From: JBCCFX01 sp039029515 | GTDB taxonomy: Bacteria > Planctomycetota > Phycisphaerae > Phycisphaerales > SM1A02 | DNA: 19,821 nucleotides | Reading direction: 5' to 3' | Assembly: GCA_039029515.1 (NCBI GenBank) | Contig: JBCCFX010000053.1 | Span: 1 to 19,821 of the forward strand | Part shown: in pieces, positions 1 through 6,453 of the stretch | Layout: each line of letters begins with the position of its first letter | How positions within the stretch are numbered: position 1 is the stretch's first letter | Made by a program: the position numbers and the translations under genes | Notes under the pieces: model-generated | What the model saw: only the letters and a program-made list of their open reading frames with translations | Told to the model about the DNA's origin: nothing | Databases searched by the model: none

Positions 1-134
1 CTGGTGTGTTAGCACAGGGACTGATGGGTTGATGACAAACCACGAGTGGTAAAGGCGGATATGGCTAAGGGAGTCTGACTGAGGTGTGTGACAAGTGCCT
101 GGCTGAAGAAGTGCAAGCCAAGTGTGTGGGGGGT
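1..134. other. Anomalous block at the window edge, probably foreign or chimeric
   Basis: This stretch does not continue the AhpD-like gene that runs into it from the right. It is about 52% G+C by rough hand count, lower than the neighbouring genes, and is rich in TG/GT runs with a G6 tract near 128-133. No gene is recognisable in it on either strand. The simplest explanation is a chimeric contig end; a real rearrangement junction near 135 is the alternative. Confidence 0.4.
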
Positions 135-347
135 GACCGCGACCATCTCGCGTTCCGCTCGCGAGAGCGGTGATGGTCGATGCATCGAGCTGACGTACAA
201 CTCGAAATGAGCGCGAAGCCCATCGGGATTCAGCCCGTGCACGGTCATGACGTGGTCGACCGTCCCATCCGGATTCCCGACGCGTCGGTAGAGCTCGGCA
301 AGTGGGGGATCGGCGTCCGCGGGATCGATGGTGTGAATCCAGGCCAT
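9..347 (-). pseudogene. AhpD-like (carboxymuconolactone decarboxylase family) peroxidase-related protein, broken after about residue 71
   Basis: The first ~71 residues look like the peroxidase-related branch of the AhpD/carboxymuconolactone decarboxylase family: MAWIHTIDPADADPPLAELY, then a DHVMTVHGLNP segment and PLSRAEREMVAV, which in intact relatives leads straight into the CxxC-HH redox centre. Here the frame goes instead into 41 unrelated residues with no CxxC and no His pair, and stops at 9-11. Intact family members are usually about 180-200 residues, against 112 here. The gene starts at ATG 347 and is divergent from the threonine aldolase, with about 60 bases between them. As read, the product would lack its active site. 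I cannot tell from the sequence whether this is a true truncation or an assembly junction near base 135. Confidence 0.6.
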
Positions 348-393
348 GGCAACATCATCACGGTGAACGCTGCAATCGTCGAGTGCACCAGAG

Positions 394-399
394 TAGAAT
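394..399 (+). promoter_or_regulatory. -10 box TAGAAT for a leaderless threonine aldolase transcript
   Basis: TAGAAT lies 7 bases before the ATG at 407, so transcription would start at or next to the A of the start codon. No Shine-Dalgarno lies between the box and the ATG, and no good -35 is visible at 16-18 bases. The same arrangement recurs before three other genes in the window, which is the main support. Confidence 0.55.
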
Positions 400-406
400 C
401 CGAGCC

Positions 407-1462
407 ATGCGGACGTTTCGATCAGATAACAACTCCGGTCTCTGCCCCGAAGCCCGGCAGGCGCTTGTCGATGCCGCCCACGGCGAGCATCGCATCGGAT
501 ACGGCGATGATGGCATCACGTCAGCCGCCGTCGCGGAGTTCCACCGGCTCTTCGGTGAGGACTGCACGGTCTTCTTTGTCGCGACCGGCACCGCCGCCAA
601 CACGCTCGCAGTCGCCTCGCTGACCGACGTCTGGGAACAGGTGTTGTGTCACGGGCACAGCCACTGGAACGATGATGAATCAACCGCGCCGGAGCGATTC
701 ACGAATTGCCGGACCGCACCGATTCATACCGATTCGTCCAAGCTGACGGTGGATGATCTCCATCGCGCGTGTGCGAATGCGCGTGGCGATGTCCATCAGC
801 CGCAGCCGGGCGTGTTGACGTTGAGCAACGCGACGGAGTTCGGCACGGTGTATACGCCGGATGAACTGCGTGCGCTTTGCGCGGTGGCGCATGAACATGG
901 TTATCGGGTGCACATTGATGGCGCTCGGTTCGCGAATGCAGTTGCGTCGTGTGACGTTGAGCCTCGGATGCTCGCCAACGAGATCGGCGTCGATGCCCTG
1001 AGTTTCGGCGGGACGAAGAACGGTCTTGCGTTGGGTGAGGCGGTTATCTTCTTTCCGCAGGGCGATCGTCAGGCGTATGACCGAGCGGTGCATGCATTCC
1101 CGTATCACCGAAAAGGCACCGGCCATCTTTTGAGCAAGCACTGGGTGGTCAGCTCCATGTTTGCCGCGGTGTTGACGGATGACATCTGGCTGCATCATGC
1201 CCGCCACGCCAATGCGATGGCGAAGCGTCTCGCCGAGGGGATGATCGCGGCAGGCATCGAACCGCGCTTCGCGACGGATGCGAATGGCATCTTCGTGACG
1301 TTACCGGACGCAGTTCACGAGCGTCTCCAGGCGGCGGGACACGGGTATTACCCGTTTGGCGATGCGTCATGGGCGTTGTACCGGCTGATGTGCAGCTTCG
1401 ATACCTCAGCTGAGGATGTCGATGCGCTGCTGTCCGATATCCACGCCGCCGTCCGCCGATAA
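407..1462 (+). CDS. ltaE: Low-specificity L-threonine aldolase / beta-eliminating lyase family (PLP enzyme)
   Basis: A cytoplasmic, 351-residue fold-type I PLP enzyme, the usual length for the family. These enzymes cleave L-threonine or L-allo-threonine to glycine and acetaldehyde. Visible signatures are the N-terminal RSDNNSGLCPEARQAL, the ATGTAANTLA cofactor-binding region, a TEFGTVY segment, HIDGARFANA (the Asp that pairs with the PLP ring nitrogen), and SFGGTKNG with K204 as the Schiff-base lysine. The frame is open upstream to 302, but those residues are Arg-rich and unlike the family. ATG 407 fits the family N-terminus and sits directly behind a -10 box, implying leaderless translation. 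The nearby 1692 gene has its own ribosome binding site. Substrate stereochemistry (L-Thr, L-allo-Thr or another beta-hydroxy amino acid) cannot be read from the sequence. Confidence 0.9.
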   Translation: MRTFRSDNNSGLCPEARQALVDAAHGEHRIGYGDDGITSAAVAEFHRLFGEDCTVFFVATGTAANTLAVASLTDVWEQVLCHGHSHWNDDESTAPERFTNCRTAPIHTDSSKLTVDDLHRACANARGDVHQPQPGVLTLSNATEFGTVYTPDELRALCAVAHEHGYRVHIDGARFANAVASCDVEPRMLANEIGVDALSFGGTKNGLALGEAVIFFPQGDRQAYDRAVHAFPYHRKGTGHLLSKHWVVSSMFAAVLTDDIWLHHARHANAMAKRLAEGMIAAGIEPRFATDANGIFVTLPDAVHERLQAAGHGYYPFGDASWALYRLMCSFDTSAEDVDALLSDIHAAVRR

Positions 1463-1691
1463 CCAATCTCGCGATTCGCGTTTGTATGCGCCGCTCTTTC
1501 GGGACGTGCGGTCTGCGGTGTCGCGCGCAGCGTCCGAGAGTGTTGCAGACATGTGAATCCACGAGGATTTGCGCGCGATTTCGCTTTGTGCAGATCAACT
1601 CGACCCCGGAACGACCCGATCACCAGATCTACGAGGGTTATTTCGAAAAGGTGTGCCGTCCCCGACGGCTCGCAACATGGCGAGGGTTTGC

Positions 1692-2276
1692 ATGAACTTC
1701 TTTGAGAAAGATGTGTTGACGACCGGCGAAGTGGCAAAGATTTGCAACGTCGCTTCGCGTACGGTCAGTAAGTGGTTTGATTCCAACCAACTCCGCGGCT
1801 ATCGAATCCCGGGATCCAAGGACCGCCGCATTCCCGTTTCCAGCCTGATTCAGTTCATGAAGAGCCATGGCATTCCCATGGACGGACTGATGACCGGCGA
1901 TACTCGGATTCTGATCGTCGATCAGGACACCGAAGTGGTAAACACGCTCGAGAAGATTCTGAATGAGCAGACGAACTACGACGTGCGCGTGTCGCGCAGT
2001 GCCTTCGAGGCCGGCGTCGAGTGTGAGCGCTATCGCCCGCACGTCATGCTTCTGGATCTTCATCTGTCTGATAACAGCGATGGTCGTGAAGTTGTCCGCG
2101 TCACGCATGACAACGAAGACCTTCAGGTGACCAAAGTCATTGCCATGAGCTCCAAGCTCACGGACGGCCAGGCGGCACAGCTCACCCGCCAGGGCTTCGA
2201 AGGCGCACTTCGCAAGCCGTTCAGCGTCCGCCAAGTGATCGAAGTCATCGAGAAGGCACACGCCGTCGTGTATTGA
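1692..2276 (+). CDS. HTH (MerR/excisionase-like) DNA-binding domain fused to a response-regulator receiver domain
   Basis: A 194-residue cytoplasmic regulator with the DNA-binding part first, the reverse of the usual order. Residues ~8-58 (LTTGEVAKICNVASRTVSKW, then a basic GSKDRRIP wing) form a helix-turn-helix of the BldC/MerR/excisionase kind. Residues ~71-190 are a receiver domain: VDQD supplies acidic D77 and D79 although the second acidic-pair position is Q78, D122 in MLLDLHLSD is the expected phospho-acceptor, S153 the switch Ser, and K175 in LRKPF the conserved Lys. ATG 1692 is chosen because GGCGAGGG ends 5 bases before it; ATG 1677 in frame is the alternative. A GCCGTC/GACGGC hairpin lies at 1655-1669. 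No histidine kinase is adjacent, so this is an orphan; target genes are unknown. Confidence 0.85.
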   Translation: MNFFEKDVLTTGEVAKICNVASRTVSKWFDSNQLRGYRIPGSKDRRIPVSSLIQFMKSHGIPMDGLMTGDTRILIVDQDTEVVNTLEKILNEQTNYDVRVSRSAFEAGVECERYRPHVMLLDLHLSDNSDGREVVRVTHDNEDLQVTKVIAMSSKLTDGQAAQLTRQGFEGALRKPFSVRQVIEVIEKAHAVVY

Positions 2277-2302
2277 ACCTCTTCCGTACTCTCTCAGACC
2301 TC

Positions 2303-2346
2303 AACGATGGTCGCCATGCTTCCCCGGCATGGCGATTGTCGTTTTT
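2303..2346 (+). terminator. Strong intrinsic terminator after the HTH-receiver gene
   Basis: A perfect 9-bp stem TCGCCATGC (2311-2319) / GCATGGCGA (2327-2335) encloses a 7-base loop. An outer AACGA (2303-2307) pairs with TCGTT (2339-2343), and the run of five T follows at 2342-2346. It begins 26 bases after the stop codon of the upstream gene. Confidence 0.8.
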
Positions 2347-2380
2347 GGCGTGCGACATGATGGTTCGATCGCACATCCCC

Positions 2381-2406
2381 GTAGGGCGGTCGCCGCGGCG
2401 ACCGCC
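2381..2406 (+). repeat. GTAGGGCGG-headed palindrome, copy A
   Basis: GTAGGGCGG leads into a perfect 22-base palindrome at 2385-2406, with arms GGCGGTCGCC and GGCGACCGCC around a GC centre. It is the first of five related intergenic elements, three here and two at 3735-3838, that bracket the secreted protein gene at 2494-3570. Confidence 0.7.
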
Positions 2407-2426
2407 GCAATGCGCGCGCCTGCTTC

Positions 2427-2455
2427 CCGTAGGGCGGATTTACCAATCCGCCGTT
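2427..2455 (+). repeat. GTAGGGCGG-headed palindrome, copy B
   Basis: GTAGGGCGGATT, loop TACC, then AATCCGCC: an 8-bp stem (2433-2440 with 2445-2452). The 29 bases 2427-2455 are identical to 3735-3763 (copy D), about 1.3 kb away. Confidence 0.8.
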
Positions 2456-2467
2456 TTGTTCTCTTGT

Positions 2468-2490
2468 CGGGCGGGTTTACCAGCCCGCCG
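2468..2490 (+). repeat. GTAGGGCGG-type palindrome, copy C (diverged)
   Basis: Arms GGCGGGTT (2470-2477) and AGCCCGCC (2482-2489), with one G-T wobble, around the same TACC loop as copies B and D. The GTA head is replaced by GTC. It ends 4 bases before the stop codon of the minus-strand gene, so it would fold just after that coding region, but no T-tract follows on the minus strand. Confidence 0.7.
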
Positions 2491-2493
2491 TCT

Positions 2494-3570
2494 TCACTGC
2501 CTCGTACGCTCGCCGGCACGATCGAGGATTCCCTCTCCAATGACGGCTCGCTCGTACGCATGCCGGAGTTCAGGAAAATCCTCCGCACGCAGTTCGAGAA
2601 ACGCGGAAACGCTGTCGGTCGTGTCATGACGCATCATGGATTCGAGCGTGAGCGTTTCGCGTAGTAACGCATGGCGATCCGATGTAAGCATTGCGATGAG
2701 TGCGTTCGCTGATTCAAGGGAGTTGGTCCGTTCGACCTGGCCAATGATCGCATACGGCGCGATCGCATCCCACGCGGCGTCGGACAGAATCATCTGAAGC
2801 ACCGTGAGATCCTGATCGATCGCCAGCAGCAAATCGATCGAAACGTGTTCGTGCGTGTCGTCCTCTGCCGTGGCTGCAACCTGTGAAAGCACAGCGCGGT
2901 CATGCTTGTCCATCGCGACGACGGTGAACGGAACTGGCTCCGACACACTGAGCGGCTTCGTGCGCTCCGTGTCGTAGATGGCGCCGTAGCCGTGTACTCC
3001 AATCGTGAGGGTGTAGTCGCCCGGCGGAAGTCTATAGGGCCATGGGGCAGCATCAACGGATATACGTTGACGCTCATCGCCAGCAATGGCCATGTGTGGT
3101 CGAAGAAACTCCGTCGATATGTATTTGCGCGACCGCTTGTTGGCATGGCACATCTTGCTCTGAACTGGAGCGCCGTCGACGTAGAAAGCGTTGATGCCGG
3201 GAGGATTCGCCTCGCGAACGATGTTCCCCGCTTGATCCCGCACGTCAGCCGAGAGTGGTGGGCGTTGCGGGTCGAGCATGCCGTACACCGGCATGTTGAT
3301 CGTGGAGAACAGCCGCGCAGACCGGCGCGATTGTTCTTCGGTAGACAATTCAGCAAGCTCGGCCGCATCCCAGGGGAATGGGGCCGGTGGCTGATACGTA
3401 TTAACGATGCCTACGTCCACGATGCATGGAAGACCTGCGATCACGTTCGCCGGCACGTCTATCTCAACATGCCAGCCTTCCGCAGCCGGCGGATCGCCAG
3501 CCGACGCAACGTCCGTCGCACAGCAGGCCGCGACACACACGATCAACCCGCGCATTGACAGTTTCACCAT
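2494..3570 (-). CDS. Secreted protein of unknown function
   Basis: A 358-residue exported protein I do not recognise. The N-terminus is a good Sec signal peptide: MVKLSMR, a hydrophobic GLIVCVAACCATDV, then ASA before the mature GDPPAAEG. The mature N-terminal half looks like beta-rich extracellular modules (VDVGIVNTY; LPPGDYTLTIGVHGYGAIYD; SVSEPVPFTVVAM), reminiscent of Ig-like folds. The C-terminal ~130 residues are predicted mostly helical and acidic, with repeated Leu/Ala/Glu patterns. ATG 3570 is preferred to ATG 3576 because GGAAAGGA ends 8 bases upstream of it but only 2 bases upstream of 3576. The gene stands alone, opposite in direction to both neighbours, and is bracketed by palindromic repeats on both sides. 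No catalytic motif is evident. Confidence 0.7.
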   Translation of the reverse strand: MVKLSMRGLIVCVAACCATDVASAGDPPAAEGWHVEIDVPANVIAGLPCIVDVGIVNTYQPPAPFPWDAAELAELSTEEQSRRSARLFSTINMPVYGMLDPQRPPLSADVRDQAGNIVREANPPGINAFYVDGAPVQSKMCHANKRSRKYISTEFLRPHMAIAGDERQRISVDAAPWPYRLPPGDYTLTIGVHGYGAIYDTERTKPLSVSEPVPFTVVAMDKHDRAVLSQVAATAEDDTHEHVSIDLLLAIDQDLTVLQMILSDAAWDAIAPYAIIGQVERTNSLESANALIAMLTSDRHALLRETLTLESMMRHDTTDSVSAFLELRAEDFPELRHAYERAVIGEGILDRAGERTRQ

Positions 3571-3578
3571 GACCATGG

Positions 3579-3586
3579 TCCTTTCC
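3579..3586 (-). promoter_or_regulatory. Ribosome binding site deciding the start of the secreted protein
   Basis: On the minus strand this reads GGAAAGGA, 8 bases before ATG 3570. It favours that codon over the in-frame ATG two codons upstream. Confidence 0.6.
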
Positions 3587-3734
3587 CACGCGAGATGAGG
3601 TGCGGATCGACTCAGGCCCGTGAATATCGACATGACGCTCTGGCATCAGTCGGTGTGCCAGCGCGCGGAGACGGGCCGTCCGCACTCAGTTCATCTGATA
3701 CGACTGGGTGAGCGCCGGAGTTCAATCGCAATCG

Positions 3735-3763
3735 CCGTAGGGCGGATTTACCAATCCGCCGTT
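3735..3763 (+). repeat. GTAGGGCGG-headed palindrome, copy D
   Basis: Identical over 29 bases to copy B at 2427-2455, in the same orientation. Stem GGCGGATT (3741-3748) / AATCCGCC (3753-3760) with loop TACC. It lies in the gap between the divergent secreted protein and voltage-sensor genes. Confidence 0.8.
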
Positions 3764-3806
3764 CTGAAGTGGTCTAGCATCGCAACGTGTTTCGAACGGA
3801 TTTGGC

Positions 3807-3838
3807 CGCCGGGTCGCTGCGGCGACCCGCCCTACGGG
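3807..3838 (-). repeat. GTAGGGCGG-headed palindrome, copy E (inverted)
   Basis: Read on the minus strand it starts CCCGTAGGGCGGGTCGC and folds back with GCGACCC (arms 3811-3817 and 3822-3828, loop TGCG). It resembles copy A but is in the opposite orientation and ends 12 bases before the -10 box of the voltage-sensor gene. Confidence 0.7.
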
Positions 3839-3850
3839 ACGCGCTGCGAA

Positions 3851-3856
3851 TATCAT
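3851..3856 (+). promoter_or_regulatory. -10 box TATCAT for a leaderless voltage-sensor protein transcript
   Basis: TATCAT lies 6 bases before the GTG at 3863, so the mRNA would begin at the start codon. No Shine-Dalgarno is present. It matches the spacing seen at 394, 4694 and 6442. Confidence 0.5.
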
Positions 3857-3862
3857 GCTCTT

Positions 3863-4684
3863 GTGAGCACCGATCCGCATCAACGCGTTGCCGACCCCGT
3901 CGTGCCGCATGGCACCGCGCTGCCGCCCGCGCCGCCGGGCACACGCTACGTGCGCATTATCTGGCTGGGCGTCGTGATCGCCGATGATCATCTCCGTCAA
4001 CGCATCAATGAGGTCTTTCATCGGCCGATGATCTACCTCGCGCTGCTGACGCTGCCGCTGCTCGCATTTGAGTTCCTGATTCTCGCCAAGCATGTGCAGG
4101 CGGAACTCGATCCGTTGTGGTGGCTGTGCGCACAGTGCATGCTCATGATCTGGGTCGCGTTCTTCATCGAGTACGTTGTCAAGATCTGCCTCGCGGAAAG
4201 CCGAGTCGAATACGCCCGCCGACACTGGCTCGATGCCATGATCATCCTGCTCCCTGTGTTGCGCCCGCTGCGCGTCGCGTACATCGCTCGCACGACGCGC
4301 GTCTTCACCTTGCGCGGTGTCGGCATGAAGTTCGTGAAGTATGTCTTCACCGTCCTGCTCGGCATGGAAGCCACCGATCGCATTCTCATCCGCTTCGGCC
4401 TCAAACGCGATGGCTCCCGAACGCATCCCGATGACATGACCCGGCACCAATTGGTTCGAGAACTCAACCAACTGCGGACCCGGTCAGATGCCTGGGACGC
4501 CTGGTTCGATGACCACGTGGTCTTTCTGACCGAACAGGGCGTTCGAGTCCCGGCGTCTCGGATCATCCCCGAGGAACTCGACGACGATGATGTGCCGACC
4601 ACGAAAATGGTGGTCGAGGTCGAGCCGGATGAAGTGCTCGCACCCGATGACGTTCTCGGATCGGATCAACCGACATCGTCGTGA
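3863..4684 (+). CDS. Voltage-sensor-like (ion channel family) membrane protein without a pore domain
   Basis: A 273-residue inner-membrane protein. Segments resemble the S1-S4 voltage sensor of cation channels: S1 ~56-76 (YLALLTLPLLAFEFLIL), S2 ~86-111 ending FFIEYVVKICLAE, S3 ~121-131 (HWLDAMIILLP), and S4 from ~133 with Arg at 134, 137, 143 and 146 (VLRPLRVAYIARTTR). This resembles the WLDLLAILPxLRPLR style of bacterial voltage-gated channels. After S4 there is no S5-pore-S6 and no GYG/GxG selectivity filter; a soluble acidic tail of ~110 residues follows. The start is GTG 3863: it begins just after the -10 box, whereas the frame further upstream runs through palindromic repeat DNA. Without a pore it may act as a voltage-sensing or scaffolding module, or partner with another subunit. 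Function unknown. Confidence 0.75.
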   Translation: MSTDPHQRVADPVVPHGTALPPAPPGTRYVRIIWLGVVIADDHLRQRINEVFHRPMIYLALLTLPLLAFEFLILAKHVQAELDPLWWLCAQCMLMIWVAFFIEYVVKICLAESRVEYARRHWLDAMIILLPVLRPLRVAYIARTTRVFTLRGVGMKFVKYVFTVLLGMEATDRILIRFGLKRDGSRTHPDDMTRHQLVRELNQLRTRSDAWDAWFDDHVVFLTEQGVRVPASRIIPEELDDDDVPTTKMVVEVEPDEVLAPDDVLGSDQPTSS

Positions 4685-4693
4685 CGGCGCGTC

Positions 4694-4699
4694 TAGAAT
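4694..4699 (+). promoter_or_regulatory. -10 box TAGAAT for a leaderless NAD+ synthetase transcript
   Basis: CTAGAATC with TAGAAT ending 8 bases before ATG 4708. A weak CCGACA lies 18 bases upstream (4670-4675) as a possible -35. There is no Shine-Dalgarno between box and start. It sits in the 23-base gap after the preceding stop codon. Confidence 0.6.
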
Positions 4700-4707
4700 C
4701 GAAGCCC

Positions 4708-6444
4708 ATGCGAATTGCCCTTGCCCAACTCAATCCGGTCGTCGGCGATGTCACCGGCAACGTCCAGCGATTCTGCCGTGCGATCGATGAAGCACGTCGG
4801 CAGAATGCCGATGTTGTGGTCACGAGCGAACTGATGCTCATCGGGTATCCGCCGCGTGATCTGCTGCTGCGATCCGGCGTCGTCGAGGCCTGCGAAGCTG
4901 CGGTCGACGTCATCGCGAAGTACGCACCTGACATGACTGTGGTGGTGGGGACGCCGCGACGAATGGATGGCGTGCATCGCATTCGCAACAGTGTTGCCGT
5001 CTGTCATGGCGGCTCTGTGGTGGCGTGGTACGACAAGCAACTGCTGCCCGGCTATGACGTTTTCGATGAAGATCGCTATTTCGATCCTGGCGAAACGCAG
5101 GGCGTCGTCGATGTGAACGGACATCGGATCGGCCTGTTGACGTGCGAAGACCTGTGGTGCGGTCACGACAACGATGCGGCGCCGGCGCGATACGACACCA
5201 CGCCGCTCGATGCGCTGGTTGATGCGAACTGTTCGTGCGTGCTCGTGCTGAATGCCTCGCCGTTCAATTCCGGCAAGCCTGCACGACATCGCGAAATCGT
5301 TCGTGACGCCGCACTCCGCGCGCAGTGCCCGGTGATATCGGTGAATCAGGTGGGTGCGAACGATGATCTCATCTTCGATGGCCGGTCGATGGTCGTCCTC
5401 GGCGATGGCACGTTGTTCGCGGATCTTCCCGCCTGGCAGGAAGCGGTTGAGGTCGTGGACCTTGACGACACTTCACCGATTTCGATCGACACGGCGAGCG
5501 ACGCTGAGGACTTCACGCATGCCCTCGCGCTTGGCTTGCGTGATTACGTCCAGAAGACAGGGAACGACCGCGTGCTGCTTGGCTTGTCCGGCGGCATTGA
5601 CTCCGCGCTCACGGCAACCATCGCCGCGCTGGCGCTCGGACCGACGCGCGTGTTCGGCGTCATGATGCCCTCTCGATATTCATCCGATGGTTCGGTCAAC
5701 GATGCGCAGGATCTCGCGGACCGACTCGGCCTGGTGTCGTGCCCGGAGATCGCAGTGCGACAGGCGCACGATGCGATGCGCTCGACGCTCGAGCCAGCGC
5801 TCGGCGCGGATCTCGATGGGCTTGCAGACGAGAATCTGCAGGCGCGGTTGCGCGGCATGATTCTCATGGCGCTCTCCAACGCGCACGGCGGACTCGTGCT
5901 CGCGACGAGCAACAAGTCGGAACTCGCCGTTGGGTATAGCACGCTGTACGGCGACATGTGTGGCGCTGTGTCGGTCATCGGCGATCTGTTGAAGACGGAG
6001 GTCTACGACGTCTCACGATGGATCAACGCAAACGCGACATCGCTGGGCTTTGATCGTCCGCCGATTCCGGAATCATCGATCACCAAACCGCCTTCGGCGG
6101 AGTTGCGACCTGATCAGAAGGATGAGGATTCGCTGCCGCCGTATGAGGTGCTCGATGCCATCATCGCGCGGTACATCGATGCCGATGCCTCGATCGAGTC
6201 GATCGTCGCCGAGATGCCTGAGCATGAGGACACCGTGCGGTGGGCCGCGAAGGCGATCGATCGGACGGAGTACAAGCGTCATCAGGCGTCGATCATTCTG
6301 AAGGTCGCGCCGCGCACGTTCGGTCGTGGTCGACCGATGCCGATCGTGATGCGGGACACCGCATCGCGAGCCGCGGTGGAGAAGTTGTCCACCCAGGCAG
6401 ATGCGCCACCACGTCCGATTCTGGAGTCTTCATCCGACTCCTAG
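4708..6444 (+). CDS. nadE: Glutamine-hydrolysing NAD+ synthetase
   Basis: A 578-residue cytoplasmic two-domain enzyme for the last step of NAD+ synthesis: deamido-NAD+ + ATP + glutamine gives NAD+. Residues ~1-260 are a nitrilase-type glutaminase with the Glu-Lys-Cys triad visible: E41 in TSELMLIGYPPRDLL, K110 in YDKQLLPGYDVFDE and C146 in LLTCEDLW. Residues ~280-560 are the synthetase: the ATP P-loop SGGIDSA starts at S294, and GYSTLYGDMCGA and KPPSAELRPDQKDEDSLPPY are the usual later blocks. Length is normal for the fused form. ATG 4708 is the family start; a GTG at 4681 in frame would add nine residues and overlap the upstream stop. Its TAG stop (6442-6444) forms the first three bases of the mutL -10 box. 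Confidence 0.95.
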   Translation: MRIALAQLNPVVGDVTGNVQRFCRAIDEARRQNADVVVTSELMLIGYPPRDLLLRSGVVEACEAAVDVIAKYAPDMTVVVGTPRRMDGVHRIRNSVAVCHGGSVVAWYDKQLLPGYDVFDEDRYFDPGETQGVVDVNGHRIGLLTCEDLWCGHDNDAAPARYDTTPLDALVDANCSCVLVLNASPFNSGKPARHREIVRDAALRAQCPVISVNQVGANDDLIFDGRSMVVLGDGTLFADLPAWQEAVEVVDLDDTSPISIDTASDAEDFTHALALGLRDYVQKTGNDRVLLGLSGGIDSALTATIAALALGPTRVFGVMMPSRYSSDGSVNDAQDLADRLGLVSCPEIAVRQAHDAMRSTLEPALGADLDGLADENLQARLRGMILMALSNAHGGLVLATSNKSELAVGYSTLYGDMCGAVSVIGDLLKTEVYDVSRWINANATSLGFDRPPIPESSITKPPSAELRPDQKDEDSLPPYEVLDAIIARYIDADASIESIVAEMPEHEDTVRWAAKAIDRTEYKRHQASIILKVAPRTFGRGRPMPIVMRDTASRAAVEKLSTQADAPPRPILESSSDS

Positions 6445-6447
6445 AAT
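6442..6447 (+). promoter_or_regulatory. -10 box TAGAAT for a leaderless mutL transcript, overlapping the nadE stop codon
   Basis: CTAGAATG: the TAG stop of the NAD+ synthetase is also the first half of a TAGAAT box whose last base is 6 bases before ATG 6454. No Shine-Dalgarno precedes the ATG. This gives mutL its own start of transcription despite the 9-base gap from the upstream gene. Confidence 0.6.
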
Positions 6448-6453
6448 GTCGCA

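Noticed and set aside
302..406. Upstream extension of the threonine aldolase frame
   Set aside because: The extra 35 residues are Arg/His-rich with no family match, and the -10 box at 394-399 lies inside them.
2381..2490. Short CRISPR-like array
   Set aside because: The elements are palindromes of differing sequence with uneven gaps and there are no cas genes; they fit dispersed hairpin repeats better.
3722..4471. 249-residue open frame on the minus strand
   Set aside because: It is antisense to the voltage-sensor gene, rich in Asp/Glu/Arg/His typical of shadow frames in this G+C-rich DNA, and has no recognisable domain.
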